This document shows, piece by piece, positions 45,816 through 53,852 of a stretch of 64,000 bases of DNA. The notes beneath the pieces are model-generated. The model had not been told where the DNA came from. It searched no databases and worked only from the letters and a program-made list of their open reading frames with translations. The DNA is from Defluviimonas aquaemixtae (GTDB taxonomy: Bacteria; Pseudomonadota; Alphaproteobacteria; Rhodobacterales; Rhodobacteraceae), in NCBI RefSeq assembly GCF_900302475.1, contig NZ_OMOQ01000002.1, forward strand, positions 1 through 64,000, given 5' to 3'. Numbering within the stretch: position 1 is the stretch's first letter; every line of letters starts with the position of its first letter. The translations under genes were made by a program, and so were the position numbers.

Positions 45816-46534
45816 GTAGCTCCCCTCTTGTCCCCGACGCCCAGCGCGGGGCCGAGCGGAATTTGCATGCCCTGAGGCGTTACGAAGCTTTCGATCTCCG
45901 CCCGCGAAAGTTCCCAATGTTTGACCGCGAGGTCGGCGGCGCTTTCGGCATCGCCCACTTCGATCAGCGCGATGAACTGGTCGTGCTGATCGGCGGCGAG
46001 AACGCGCTGCTCTGCCAACTGACGGCTGTGCGGGCTGTAGAATGTCATGCCGATTCGGGTGTGGTCGATCAGCAGCCGCCGCAGGCTCGGCGTCAGGTAT
46101 TCGTTGTCCGCCATTTCGCCGATGATCGCGTGGAACCGCTCGTTCATCAGCGCGCGCTCGGTCGCGTCGCCGTCGCGGATCGCAGCACGAAAGAGAAGCT
46201 GAGTGTCCTTCAGCCGCATGATCTGCGAGCTGGTCGCGTGCTGGGCTGCAAGCCGCGTCACCGCGGCGTAGATCATCGGGGCGGCCACAAAGAAATTGCG
46301 CAGCGTCTTGTGCGTCATCGGCGCAACCTGCGCGCCGCGATTTTCGTTCAGCACTACGTAGCCTTCGCCAGCAAGCTGGCGCAGGATTTCGCGGAGCGGC
46401 GGTCGGGAGATCTGATAAGATTCGGCGACGTCCGTCTCATCGAGATAGCTGCCCGGCTCTAGCGCCTGAGTCAGAATCCGACGCCGCAGATCCTCGATAC
46501 AGATCACCTTCTTGCTCTTGGTCTCATCGCCCAT
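45812..46534 (-). CDS. GntR-family transcriptional regulator with FCD domain
   Basis: This 240-residue protein has an N-terminal winged HTH (IEDLRRRILTQALEPGSYL, DVAESYQISRPPLREILRQL) and a helical FCD ligand domain (AAPMIYAAVTRLAAQ, ERFHAIIGEMADN, with His residues that usually hold a metal). ATG 46534 has GGGAGG 7 nt upstream. It leads the coupled operon with DapA-like, ALDH and FAD oxidoreductase genes and likely represses it until the substrate appears. The divergent 131-bp region 46535-46665 contains an A/T-rich stretch with TTCTT (46592-46596) and AAGAA (46606-46610) facing each other, a weak operator candidate. Confidence 0.87.
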   Translation of the reverse strand: MGDETKSKKVICIEDLRRRILTQALEPGSYLDETDVAESYQISRPPLREILRQLAGEGYVVLNENRGAQVAPMTHKTLRNFFVAAPMIYAAVTRLAAQHATSSQIMRLKDTQLLFRAAIRDGDATERALMNERFHAIIGEMADNEYLTPSLRRLLIDHTRIGMTFYSPHSRQLAEQRVLAADQHDQFIALIEVGDAESAADLAVKHWELSRAEIESFVTPQGMQIPLGPALGVGDKRGAT

Positions 46535-46665
46535 TCGATGCCTCCCGCCTGTCCTTGATTGCATTTGCGTCTCGGACGGATGATTGCATGCTTCTTATAT
46601 TCATAAAGAATACATTATGTCTACAATGAAGGTCTGTGCATTTCTCTCCCTCGGGAAGGAACCGC

Positions 46666-47088
46666 ATGACCGAGACGGCAAGTGCAGCTGTGATCCGCAG
46701 CGACGGGGTCTGGAAAACCTTTCGTGATATGTCGCGACAGTCGATGAAGGCGGTCCGCCTCCAGGGCCAGGCGAAGGAAGAGATTGGAATGGTGTTTCAG
46801 AGGGTGTCGATGCCGCATCGCACGGTGCCTGACAATGTCGTCGTCTCGCTCGTGGTTCGGGGAATCGACTGCGTGACCGGCGAGACGGCTTGTCAGCGCA
46901 AAGACCTCGGCTCGGCCTCGGACCGTATCCGCGTCGTCGCCCGTGGCGGCTTGCTCGATGCCGATCTGGCGGCCAAGAAGCTCCGTGAAGTCGTCAGGAT
47001 CGACATCAACGCCATCTCCACAGTGAATGGGCTGATTGCGGGCGGCGAGGACATCTCGGACACGATCGGCTGTGATGCAGATGCATAG
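46666..47088 (+). pseudogene. Remnant resembling glycine betaine/proline ABC transporter ATPase (ProV/OpuAA-like)
   Basis: The open frame begins MTETASAAVIRSDGVWKTF, which matches the N-terminus of ProV/OpuAA-type ATPases, and continues directly into EIGMVFQRVSMPHRTVPDNV, their Q-loop region. The intervening 80 or so residues, including Walker A, are missing, so it looks like an in-frame internal deletion. After RGIDCVTGE the resemblance fades; the tail (to 47088) ends DISDTIGCDADA and I cannot assign it. No signature motif, Walker B or switch histidine remain, so it cannot be an ATPase. The start has GGGAAGGA upstream. It points to a former betaine transporter gene beside the catabolic island. 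Confidence 0.6.
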
Positions 47089-47201
47089 ATCGCAGATCTT
47101 CAGATCGAATGCGGCAGCTGACTCGAAACGCGCGAGCGGCGCTTGACCGACATCTCCGCATCCGGCGCGCGGTGCCGTGCCTCCAGTTCCGACACAAGGC
47201 C

Positions 47202-47829
47202 ATGACCCAAACAGCGCACTACGTCTTTCTTCTGATCGAAAACTTCTCACATCTCGCGTTTTCCTGTGTGCTCGAGCCGCTCAGGATCGCCAACCTCGTG
47301 TCCGGCCAGCCGCTTTACCGCTGGTCGCTCGCTTCGGAGAGTGGCGTCTCGGCTTCCGGCGGGACCGCGTCGGCGGATCTCATGCTGCACCTGATTGCGC
47401 GATCACGGCACGAACCTGGCCACCGCAGTCGCCGATCAGATGGTCTACAACTCGGTCCGGGAGGGCTCGGCGGCACAACAGGTCTCGCTCCAGTCGCGCC
47501 ACGGCATGGGCAATGCGCATCTGACCCGTGCCATCCAGATCATGGAAGACAACATCGAAACGCACCTCGCGCTCCACGAACTCGCCGAGAATCTCGGCAT
47601 CTCCTCCCGCCAGATCGAGCGGCTGTTCGGCAAGTATCTAAACACATCGCCCAAGCGCTGCGTGGTGCAGATGCGGCCCCACCGGGCGCGCAACCTGATC
47701 GTGCAGACTGAGCAGTCGATCGCCCAGATCGCGATGGCGTGCGAATTCAGCTCGACATCGCATTTCTCCAACGTCTTCCGCAGCCATTTTGGCGTTTCCC
47801 CGCTCAGCCATCGGTCGACTCTCACCTAA
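47202..47829 (+). pseudogene. Decayed GlxA/AraC-family regulator (GbdR-like), internally deleted and frameshifted
   Basis: MTQTAHYVFLLIENFSHLAF through LEPLRIANLVSGQPLYRW is a clear start of the DJ-1/PfpI-like domain of GATase1-AraC regulators. At about 47355 the frame jumps from GVSAS straight to GGTASADLMLHLIA, which normally lies near residue 165, so about 110 residues have been lost. At about 47400 the frame shifts by +1 or -2; RDHGTNLATAVADQ then continues in the next frame, followed by an AraC HTH (HELAENLGISSRQIERLFGK, ACEFSSTSHFSNVFRSHFGV). The DNA-binding part is preserved but out of frame with the N-terminus. Relatives include GbdR and CdhR, regulators of betaine and carnitine use. 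Confidence 0.75.
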
Positions 47830-48216
47830 GCAGTCTGCAACCACGCGACTGGTATCGGCGAAGATGTCTTCGCGCTCGCCGGCATCGCATCCGAGGACCC
47901 CGGGAATGCGCGCGAAACATTCGCGAGACGCTTGCGACGCCTGAAGGCCTTAGACGAAGCGGAAGGCATTTAGATACGCTTGGGAGCGGCAATTTGACTG
48001 CCTGAACATGAATGCCGGCTTTAGGCCCCCCCGATCACGGCAATATCGGGATAGCGAAAAAAGCGATTTCTCGGGCAAGTGACGTAGTCGGCCAACTGGA
48101 TTCAATCAGGACCCGCGCGGCGTCGCGAATTGAATCAAAATCTTCAGCGGTGAATTGGAAACGGCACGGTTCCAATGTTTTGGAGGGGACTCCACGCGTG
48201 GTTCGGCGTAAAATCC
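47830..48216. other. 387-bp gap with three inverted repeats and no intact gene
   Basis: No credible full gene is present. A frame from 47851 to TAG 47971-47973 reads GIGEDVFALAGIASEDPGNA and looks coding-like; it may be the tail of a lost gene, perhaps a polyol dehydrogenase-type end, but this is weak. Inverted repeats seen: CCCGAT/ATCGGG at 48030-48050; GATTCAAT (48099-48106) with ATTGAATC (48129-48136) around 22 bp; and the hairpin at 48155-48175 listed separately. The gap separates two decayed genes from the TIGR02302 gene, whose leftward transcript must end here. Confidence 0.5.
48155..48175 (+). terminator. Hairpin followed by TGTTTT, possible terminator
   Basis: TTGGAAACG (48155-48163) and CGGTTCCAA (48167-48175) pair over eight of nine positions around a 3-base loop, with one A-G mismatch. 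TGTTTT follows on the plus strand. It would terminate rightward reading from the decayed regulator. The leftward TIGR02302 transcript also passes through it but lacks a U-tract after the stem in that direction. The stem is short and imperfect, so this is only a candidate. Confidence 0.4.
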
Positions 48217-50808
48217 TCAGAACCGGTCGAGCAGGCGGCGTAGATAGTCCAGCTCTTCGCTTGGCCGCGTCTGCTCGCCCGATCGGCGGCGGATCTCGTC
48301 AAGAATGTCGCGCGCGCGCCGGTAGACGTCGGGCCCCTGAAGCAGGTTCTCGTCGGTACCGATCCGGCCGTTCTGCCCGGTCGTGCGACCCAAGGGATCG
48401 CGCGCCGACTCCGGGCTGTCCTGACCGAAGGCCTCACCCTGGTTGCCGGGCTGGTTGGGCATATTCTGTGCCAGCGCCTCTCCGAGGCTGCGCATGCCTT
48501 CGCGCAAGTTCTCGATCGCCTCGGCTTGCCGGTCGAGCGCATCCGGCAGGTCTCCGCGTCTCAGAGCCTCCTCCGCGCCCTCCATCGCCTCGCCGGCCTC
48601 GCCCAGCGAGCGGCGCGCGGCGTCGCGCTCATCCGAGGGCGCGCCGGGAAGGCCGCCCTCCTGCTGTCGCAGCATGTCGCGGAGAGACTGCTGGCGGTCG
48701 GCGAGATTGCCGGGCATACGCCCCTCGCCCGGGCGCATCCCATCCGGGTTGGCGCCCTCGCCCTGCTGGCCCTGCTGCTGACCCTGCTGGCCTTGCTCAC
48801 CCTCCTGCTGGCCGTCCCCCTGACCCTGCTGGCCGAACTGACGCTGAAGCTCGCGGAAGGCCTCGTCGGACAGCTGTTGCTGTTCGCGCAAAGTCTGACG
48901 CAGGTCTTCCATGGCCTGCCCACCCGGGCCGCGCTGCCCTTCTCCCGACTGGCCCTCGGTCACGCGCAGGTTCTCCATCATGCGGCTCAGCTGGTCGAGC
49001 AGTTCCTGCGCCTCGGCCATGCGGCCTTCCTCCATCAGGCGCTGGATCTCGTCCATCATCTGCTGAAGCTGGTCGCCGGTGATCGTCTGGCCGCCATCGG
49101 CCTGCTGGTTGGGCTCGTCGGCGCCGCGGCGCTCCATGTTCTCGGCCAGCTGCCGGATGTAGTCGTCGGTCGCTTGGCGCAGCTCGTCCATAAGCTTCTG
49201 GATCTCTTCGGGCGTCGCGCCGTTGCGGATCGCCTCGGAGAGCCGTTCCTGCGCCTGCCGCATCCGCTCGAGTGCGTCGGCAAGCCCGCCGTCCTCGATC
49301 AGCGTGGCGATTTCCCAGAACGCCTCGGCCAGTTCGTCTCGCATCTCCGATGACAGCGGCCCCTGGGCGAGCGCGGCGTCGAGGCGTCGCATCGCGACGC
49401 GCAGCATCAGGTAGGCGCGTTCGTTTCTAAGAAGCCCCTCGGGTCGATGGGTGAGAGCATGCAGAACTTGGCTGACCCGCCTGCCATTGTCACGCGTCCA
49501 GAGCAAGTCGCGCCGAAGCTCGATCACCGCGGCGGCGACCGGATCGAAGAACCGCCGTGCGGGCAGATCGAGCGCCATCGGTTCGCTCAGCCCGGTCTGG
49601 CCGCGCCCGTCGGTTACCTCAAGTTGCATCCGGACTGGCAAATGCGCCCAGGCATGTTTCGACGCGTCCTCGACAAGCGCCTCGGTGAAATCCGCCCGAC
49701 TGCCCGTGATCGGCATCGGCAGATCGAAGACGAGCGGATCGCGGGGCTCGGGCGCGGTAGCGAGCCCGTAGCGGCGGTCGGCAGCATCAAGGTCGAGCGT
49801 GATCACCGCGCGTCCCGCCTCGACGCCGTGGTCGTCGCGCGCGCTGAAGGGCTGCGACATGCGCCCATCCGCCTCGCGCATGACCTCGCCCGCGAACTGG
49901 ACTTCGGGCGGCGTGTCGGGCTGAATTGTGAGCTGCCACGACCGGCCGCCCTCGCCTGTGATCGCGAGCCGGCCGCTCCGGATCGCCTCGAACTCGATCG
50001 CGCGCATTGCGGCGGTGTCTACGGGCGCCGCGGGAGCATCCGGCTGGAGCGGCGGACGGCCAGAAACCGTTTCCTCGACAGAAAGCGTGTCCGGCTCGCC
50101 ATATAGCCTCAGCGTGATTCGGCTGCCTTCGGGAAGGGTAAGCGCATTGGCTTCCACCGCGTTCAGATAGAGGCTCGGCAGGCCTGTATAGGTTGGAGGT
50201 TCGGCCCAGGCTTCCCAAGTCGGCCCGGTTCCCGCGGCCGCCGCGTTGCCGCCGCCAGTCACGAGGCCCGGCACGTCGGTCACGCGCCAGAGCGACCCGA
50301 AGATAAGCGCAAGCGCGAAGGCTGAAAGCGCTGCGTAGCGCAGGGCGAAGCGGTCGAACCGTGCGACGCGCAGGTCGGGCGCCGGCGCCCGCGCCTCCAT
50401 CGCTCGGTCGGCCATACGGTCGACATGCCTGCGCCAGACATAGGCCGATCCGGCGTCCTCCCCGCCCAGCGCCTGCGCATCGCTGAGCGCAGCGATGGGG
50501 CGTCCGGGAAGCGTCCGGTCGAGCCGCTCCAGCGCCTCCTCCCGGCTTGGCCAGCGGAACCGCACGACTCCGCGCACAAGCGCCCAGGCAAGACCGCAGA
50601 TCGACAGCACGCCGCCCGACCAGACCGCCTCGATGGGCAGGGATTCGTGCAGACCGAAGGCGAGCGCGGCGATAAGTGCGAAAAGGATCGTCCAGACCGG
50701 CCAGAATCCGCGCGTGATGCGCTCGGCCACCATCCCGGCCCGCGTAAGGCGCATGGGCCAGACGAGGCGCCGAAGCGCCTTGTGCGGTAGGGCTTTTATC
50801 CTGCTCAC
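48217..50808 (-). CDS. TIGR02302/DUF4175 family membrane protein
   Basis: This protein of about 863 residues has two N-terminal membrane helices (FWPVWTILFALIAALAFGLH and the following WSGGVLSICGLAWALVRG), a third near residue 170 (LSAFALALIFGSLW), a large beta-rich middle, and a C-terminal third that is helical, Glu/Gln/Arg-rich and contains a Gly-Gln low-complexity tract (QQGQGDGQQEGEQGQQ). This is the layout of the alphaproteobacterial TIGR02302 family, whose function is unknown. I use GTG 50808, which begins SRIKALPHKALRRL and has GGAG upstream; GTG 50841 is the longest alternative and ATG 50754 a shorter one. It lies 46 bp after lysA on the same strand, its usual neighbour. Confidence 0.82.
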   Translation of the reverse strand: MSRIKALPHKALRRLVWPMRLTRAGMVAERITRGFWPVWTILFALIAALAFGLHESLPIEAVWSGGVLSICGLAWALVRGVVRFRWPSREEALERLDRTLPGRPIAALSDAQALGGEDAGSAYVWRRHVDRMADRAMEARAPAPDLRVARFDRFALRYAALSAFALALIFGSLWRVTDVPGLVTGGGNAAAAGTGPTWEAWAEPPTYTGLPSLYLNAVEANALTLPEGSRITLRLYGEPDTLSVEETVSGRPPLQPDAPAAPVDTAAMRAIEFEAIRSGRLAITGEGGRSWQLTIQPDTPPEVQFAGEVMREADGRMSQPFSARDDHGVEAGRAVITLDLDAADRRYGLATAPEPRDPLVFDLPMPITGSRADFTEALVEDASKHAWAHLPVRMQLEVTDGRGQTGLSEPMALDLPARRFFDPVAAAVIELRRDLLWTRDNGRRVSQVLHALTHRPEGLLRNERAYLMLRVAMRRLDAALAQGPLSSEMRDELAEAFWEIATLIEDGGLADALERMRQAQERLSEAIRNGATPEEIQKLMDELRQATDDYIRQLAENMERRGADEPNQQADGGQTITGDQLQQMMDEIQRLMEEGRMAEAQELLDQLSRMMENLRVTEGQSGEGQRGPGGQAMEDLRQTLREQQQLSDEAFRELQRQFGQQGQGDGQQEGEQGQQGQQQGQQGEGANPDGMRPGEGRMPGNLADRQQSLRDMLRQQEGGLPGAPSDERDAARRSLGEAGEAMEGAEEALRRGDLPDALDRQAEAIENLREGMRSLGEALAQNMPNQPGNQGEAFGQDSPESARDPLGRTTGQNGRIGTDENLLQGPDVYRRARDILDEIRRRSGEQTRPSEELDYLRRLLDRF

Positions 50809-50854
50809 GCCGGCTTTCGGTCTCCGTTCGCAACACTGCACGCGGGATTGCGCG

Positions 50855-52120
50855 TCAGAGCCACGGAGCCATGCTATCGCGGTTTAGCATCTCGTCATAG
50901 GTGGGACGGGCGCGAATGACAGCGAATTGATCCCCTTTCACGAGCACTTCGGGCACGAGAGGGCGGGCGTTGTACTCCGAAGCCATCACCGCGCCGTAGG
51001 CGCCGGCAGACCGGAACGCGACGAGATCGCCCTCCTTCAGCGGCGGCAGGGCGCGCTGCTTGGCGAAGGTATCGCCGGTCTCGCAGACCGGGCCGACGAT
51101 GTCGAAGGGCTGGGTTTCGACGCCCGGTTCCGGCTCGATCACCGGCACGATATCGTGGTGCGCGCCGTACATCGACGGCCGTACCAGATCGTTCATCGCG
51201 CTATCAAGAATGAGGAAATCCCGCTCCTCGCCCGATTTCACGTAGATTACCCGGCTGACGAGAAGTCCGGCATTGCCCGAGATCAGCCGCCCTGGCTCGA
51301 TCTCGATCTCGCAGTTCAGATCGCCTACCGTGCGCTTGATGACGGCCCCGTAGTCGAGAGGCAGCGGCGGCGCGGCATTCGACCGCTCGTAGGGGATGCC
51401 CAGACCACCACCGAGATCGAGGCGGCGGATGTCGTGGCCGTCGGCCCGAAGTTGCCGCGTCAATTCGGCCACCTTGGCGTACGCCTGCTCGAACGGTTCG
51501 AGTTCGACAAGCTGGCTGCCGATATGGACGTCGATGCCCACGACCTCGATCCCCGGAAGGGCCGCCGCCTCGGAATAGACAGCCCGCGCGCGTGAGATCG
51601 GAATGCCGAACTTGTTCTCTTTCTTGCCGGTCGCAATCTTTTCGTGCGTTTTCGCGTCCACGTCGGGATTGACGCGCACGGTGATCGGCGCACAGGTGCC
51701 CATAGACACCGCGACTTCGTTCAGCGCCAGAAGCTCGGGCTCGCTTTCCACATTGAACTGGCGGATGCCGCCTTCGAGCGCGACCCGCATTTCCTCGCGG
51801 GTCTTGCCGATGCCGGAAAAGACGATCCGTTCGCCCGGCACGCCGGCGGCTTTCGCCTTCAGGTATTCGCCGACCGAGACGACGTCGATGCCCGCGCCGA
51901 GACTGGCGAGCACGCGGATCACCGAAATGTTTCCGTTCGACTTCATCGCGTAACAGATCAGGTGCGGCAGGCCCGAAAGCGCTTCCTCGAAAAGTCGGTA
52001 GTGACGTTCGAGCGTGGCGGTCGAATAGACATAGAAAGGAGTTCCAACGGCGGAGGCGATCTCGGCCACCGGCACGTCCTCGGCGTGCAGCGCGCCGTCG
52101 CGGTAGAGGAAATGGTCCAT
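50855..52120 (-). CDS. lysA: Diaminopimelate decarboxylase
   Basis: This 421-residue fold type III PLP enzyme has the Schiff-base lysine K60 in YAMKSNGN, the specificity helix region DVHIGSQL, the phosphate-binding LDLGGGLGIPY, EPGRLISGNAG, and GPVCETGDTFA, which supplies the cysteine from the partner subunit. These match LysA, which makes L-lysine from meso-diaminopimelate in the cytoplasm as a dimer. The start at 52120 fits the family (MDHFLYRDGALHAEDV). It is followed by the TIGR02302 gene. Upstream lies the TetR/ABC export operon on the other strand, with 134 bp between starts. Confidence 0.95.
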   Translation of the reverse strand: MDHFLYRDGALHAEDVPVAEIASAVGTPFYVYSTATLERHYRLFEEALSGLPHLICYAMKSNGNISVIRVLASLGAGIDVVSVGEYLKAKAAGVPGERIVFSGIGKTREEMRVALEGGIRQFNVESEPELLALNEVAVSMGTCAPITVRVNPDVDAKTHEKIATGKKENKFGIPISRARAVYSEAAALPGIEVVGIDVHIGSQLVELEPFEQAYAKVAELTRQLRADGHDIRRLDLGGGLGIPYERSNAAPPLPLDYGAVIKRTVGDLNCEIEIEPGRLISGNAGLLVSRVIYVKSGEERDFLILDSAMNDLVRPSMYGAHHDIVPVIEPEPGVETQPFDIVGPVCETGDTFAKQRALPPLKEGDLVAFRSAGAYGAVMASEYNARPLVPEVLVKGDQFAVIRARPTYDEMLNRDSMAPWL

Positions 52121-52209
52121 CGTGAGGCGTCCCGCCGAGCAGTCATCCGTTCGCGCCGATGTAGTGCATCGACTGGAACGAGGAAAGCGGCCCGGTTTGT
52201 ATTGTAATA

Positions 52210-52225
52210 AATCAAACGATTGATT
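52210..52225. promoter_or_regulatory. 16-bp operator-like palindrome before tetR
   Basis: AATCAA (52210-52215) and TTGATT (52220-52225) form a perfect 6-bp inverted repeat around ACGA. It lies in an A/T-rich patch in the lysA-tetR divergent gap, 30 bp before the tetR ATG and about 90 bp before lysA. Size and placement fit an autoregulatory TetR operator controlling the tetR-hlyD-ABC operon. It may overlap the -10 region of that promoter. Confidence 0.6.
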
Positions 52226-52254
52226 AAAATATGAAGCGACTCACGTGGGGGCAC

Positions 52255-52902
52255 ATGACGAACCACCCTGACACAGCGCCGCAAGGCACACGCGCCGAGT
52301 TGATCGCCGCGGGCCTGAATCTCTTCGGGCGCAAGGGCTTTGCCGCGACCTCGACACGCGCGCTTGCGGCGGCGGCGAATACCAACGTGGCCTCGATCGC
52401 CTATCACTTCGGCAGTAAGGACGGGCTGCGCCGCGCCTGTGGCGAGGAGGTCGCGCGCCGGGTCGGCGGCGTTCTGGCCCAGGCCGGGACCGACATGCCC
52501 GCGACGCCCGCCTCCGCTGCGATGCGCATAGAGCAGATGCTGCGCAGGATGGTTCTGTTCCTCGCCGGATCTTACGATGCCGACGACATCGTCGGTTTCA
52601 TGCTGCGCGAAATCGGCGAGGACGGCCCCGTCCTCGACGACGTCTACTCCACGATGATCGAGCCGATGCACCGCCGGTTCTGCGCGCTGTGGGCCATTGC
52701 GACGGGGCGCGAGGCCGAAAGCGAAGCGACGCGTCTCGTCGTCTTCTCGGTAATCGGCCAGGTGCTCTACTTCCGCATCGGCCGCCCGATCGTCGAGCGC
52801 CGCCTCGGCTGGAGCGCGCTCGGCCCGGCCGAAGCGGCCCGGATCGGCGACCTGCTCGCCGCGAACCTCCACGCCATCCTCGACAGGGAGAGAACGCAAT
52901 GA
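52255..52902 (+). CDS. TetR-family transcriptional regulator, CecR-like
   Basis: This 215-residue regulator has an N-terminal TetR HTH (RAELIAAGLNLFGRKGFAAT, TRALAAAANTNVASIAYHFG) and a helical C-terminal domain of the CecR (YbiH, DUF1956) type. In E. coli CecR controls ybhG-ybhF-ybhS-ybhR, and here the same three kinds of gene follow. ATG 52255 has GGGGG 3-8 nt upstream; ATG 52231 lacks this. A palindrome (AATCAA-ACGA-TTGATT) lies just ahead and is a likely binding site. The stop overlaps the HlyD start by ATGA (52899-52902). Confidence 0.87.
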   Translation: MTNHPDTAPQGTRAELIAAGLNLFGRKGFAATSTRALAAAANTNVASIAYHFGSKDGLRRACGEEVARRVGGVLAQAGTDMPATPASAAMRIEQMLRRMVLFLAGSYDADDIVGFMLREIGEDGPVLDDVYSTMIEPMHRRFCALWAIATGREAESEATRLVVFSVIGQVLYFRIGRPIVERRLGWSALGPAEAARIGDLLAANLHAILDRERTQ

Positions 52903-53852
52903 CCGCTTTCATCTGCGCCATTCCGCTGCTGTCTGCCCTGTTCACCGTCTGCGCGCCGCCACCGCCCTTCGCGACGGGCTATGTCGAAGGCGAATACGTC
53001 CTCGTCGCGCCCGTCGCGACTGCGCAGATCGCGGCCCTCACCGTGACGCGGGGCGACCGGGTGGAGGCCGGGGGCGTCCTTGTCGAAATGGAGCGGCGCG
53101 ACGCCGAGATCGCGCTGGCCGAAGCCTCGGCGGCGCTGGCGCGCGCCAAGAGCCAACTCGACAACCTGCGCCAGGGCCGCAGGTCCGAGGAGATCCGCGT
53201 CATCGAGGCGACGCTCGCCTCGGCCGAGGCCCAGGCGGCGGAGGCCGAACGCGCCTCGGCGCGCATGCAGAGCCTCGCGGCGCGCGGCGCGGCCACGCAG
53301 GCGCAGGCCGACGACGCCGCAACCGCCGCCGCCGTCGCCCGCGCCCGCGTGACCGAGGCGGAGGCGAATCTCGCCGTCGCGCGGCTGCCCGCCCGGCCGC
53401 AGGAGATCGCCGCCGCGGAGGCCGAGGTGGAGGGCGCCGAGGCGGCGCGGGAGCGCGCCGAATGGAATCTCTCTAAGCGCCGCCTGACCGCCCCCGCCGC
53501 GGGAACGGTGAACGATATCCTCCGCACCCCGGGCGAGATCGCGGGCCCCTCCGCGCCGGTCCTCTCGATGCTTCCGGACGGCGCGGTGAAACTGCGCCTC
53601 TACGTGCCCGAAAGCGCGATCGCCCGGATCGCGCAAGGCTCGCGGCTTGCGGTGAACTGCGACAACTGCCCCGATGGGCTCGCCGCCGAGGTGACCTACG
53701 TCTCCGACGCGCCGGAATTCACGCCGCCGGTCATCTACTCGCTCGAGAACCGCCAGAAGCTCGTCTACCTGATCGAGGCGCGGCCGGAGAAGGCCGCGAT
53801 GCTGAAGCCCGGCCAGATCGTCGACGTGCGCCTTCCCGGTGCGGACGGATGA
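52899..53852 (+). CDS. HlyD/YbhG-like membrane fusion protein
   Basis: This 317-residue adaptor has a short N-terminal hydrophobic leader (MTAFICAIPLLSALFTVCAP), a lipoyl half (APVATAQIAALTVTRGDRVE), a long Ala/Glu/Arg-rich helical hairpin (about 65-185), and a second lipoyl half (LTAPAAGTVNDILRTPGEIA) with barrel domain after it. It matches YbhG/EmrA-type periplasmic adaptors of ABC exporters. It has a cysteine at about 18 that might be lipidated, but the lipobox is weak. It is coupled to TetR and to the ATPase by ATGA. It would link the inner-membrane exporter to an outer-membrane channel supplied elsewhere. Confidence 0.88.
   Translation: MTAFICAIPLLSALFTVCAPPPPFATGYVEGEYVLVAPVATAQIAALTVTRGDRVEAGGVLVEMERRDAEIALAEASAALARAKSQLDNLRQGRRSEEIRVIEATLASAEAQAAEAERASARMQSLAARGAATQAQADDAATAAAVARARVTEAEANLAVARLPARPQEIAAAEAEVEGAEAARERAEWNLSKRRLTAPAAGTVNDILRTPGEIAGPSAPVLSMLPDGAVKLRLYVPESAIARIAQGSRLAVNCDNCPDGLAAEVTYVSDAPEFTPPVIYSLENRQKLVYLIEARPEKAAMLKPGQIVDVRLPGADG

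Noticed and set aside
46611..46626. TGTCTACA-like word near the GntR gene as an FCD operator
   Set aside because: The inverted repeat core is only 8 bp and the flanks do not pair, so it is too weak to annotate.
46621..47250. 209-codon leftward frame over the ProV-like remnant
   Set aside because: The rightward frame has recognisable transporter ATPase words and a ribosome site; the leftward product has no family features.
48760..48840. Repeated CCCTGCTGGC-like units, considered as a CRISPR or tandem repeat array
   Set aside because: They are codon-level repeats for the Gly-Gln tract of the TIGR02302 protein, without spacers of regular length.
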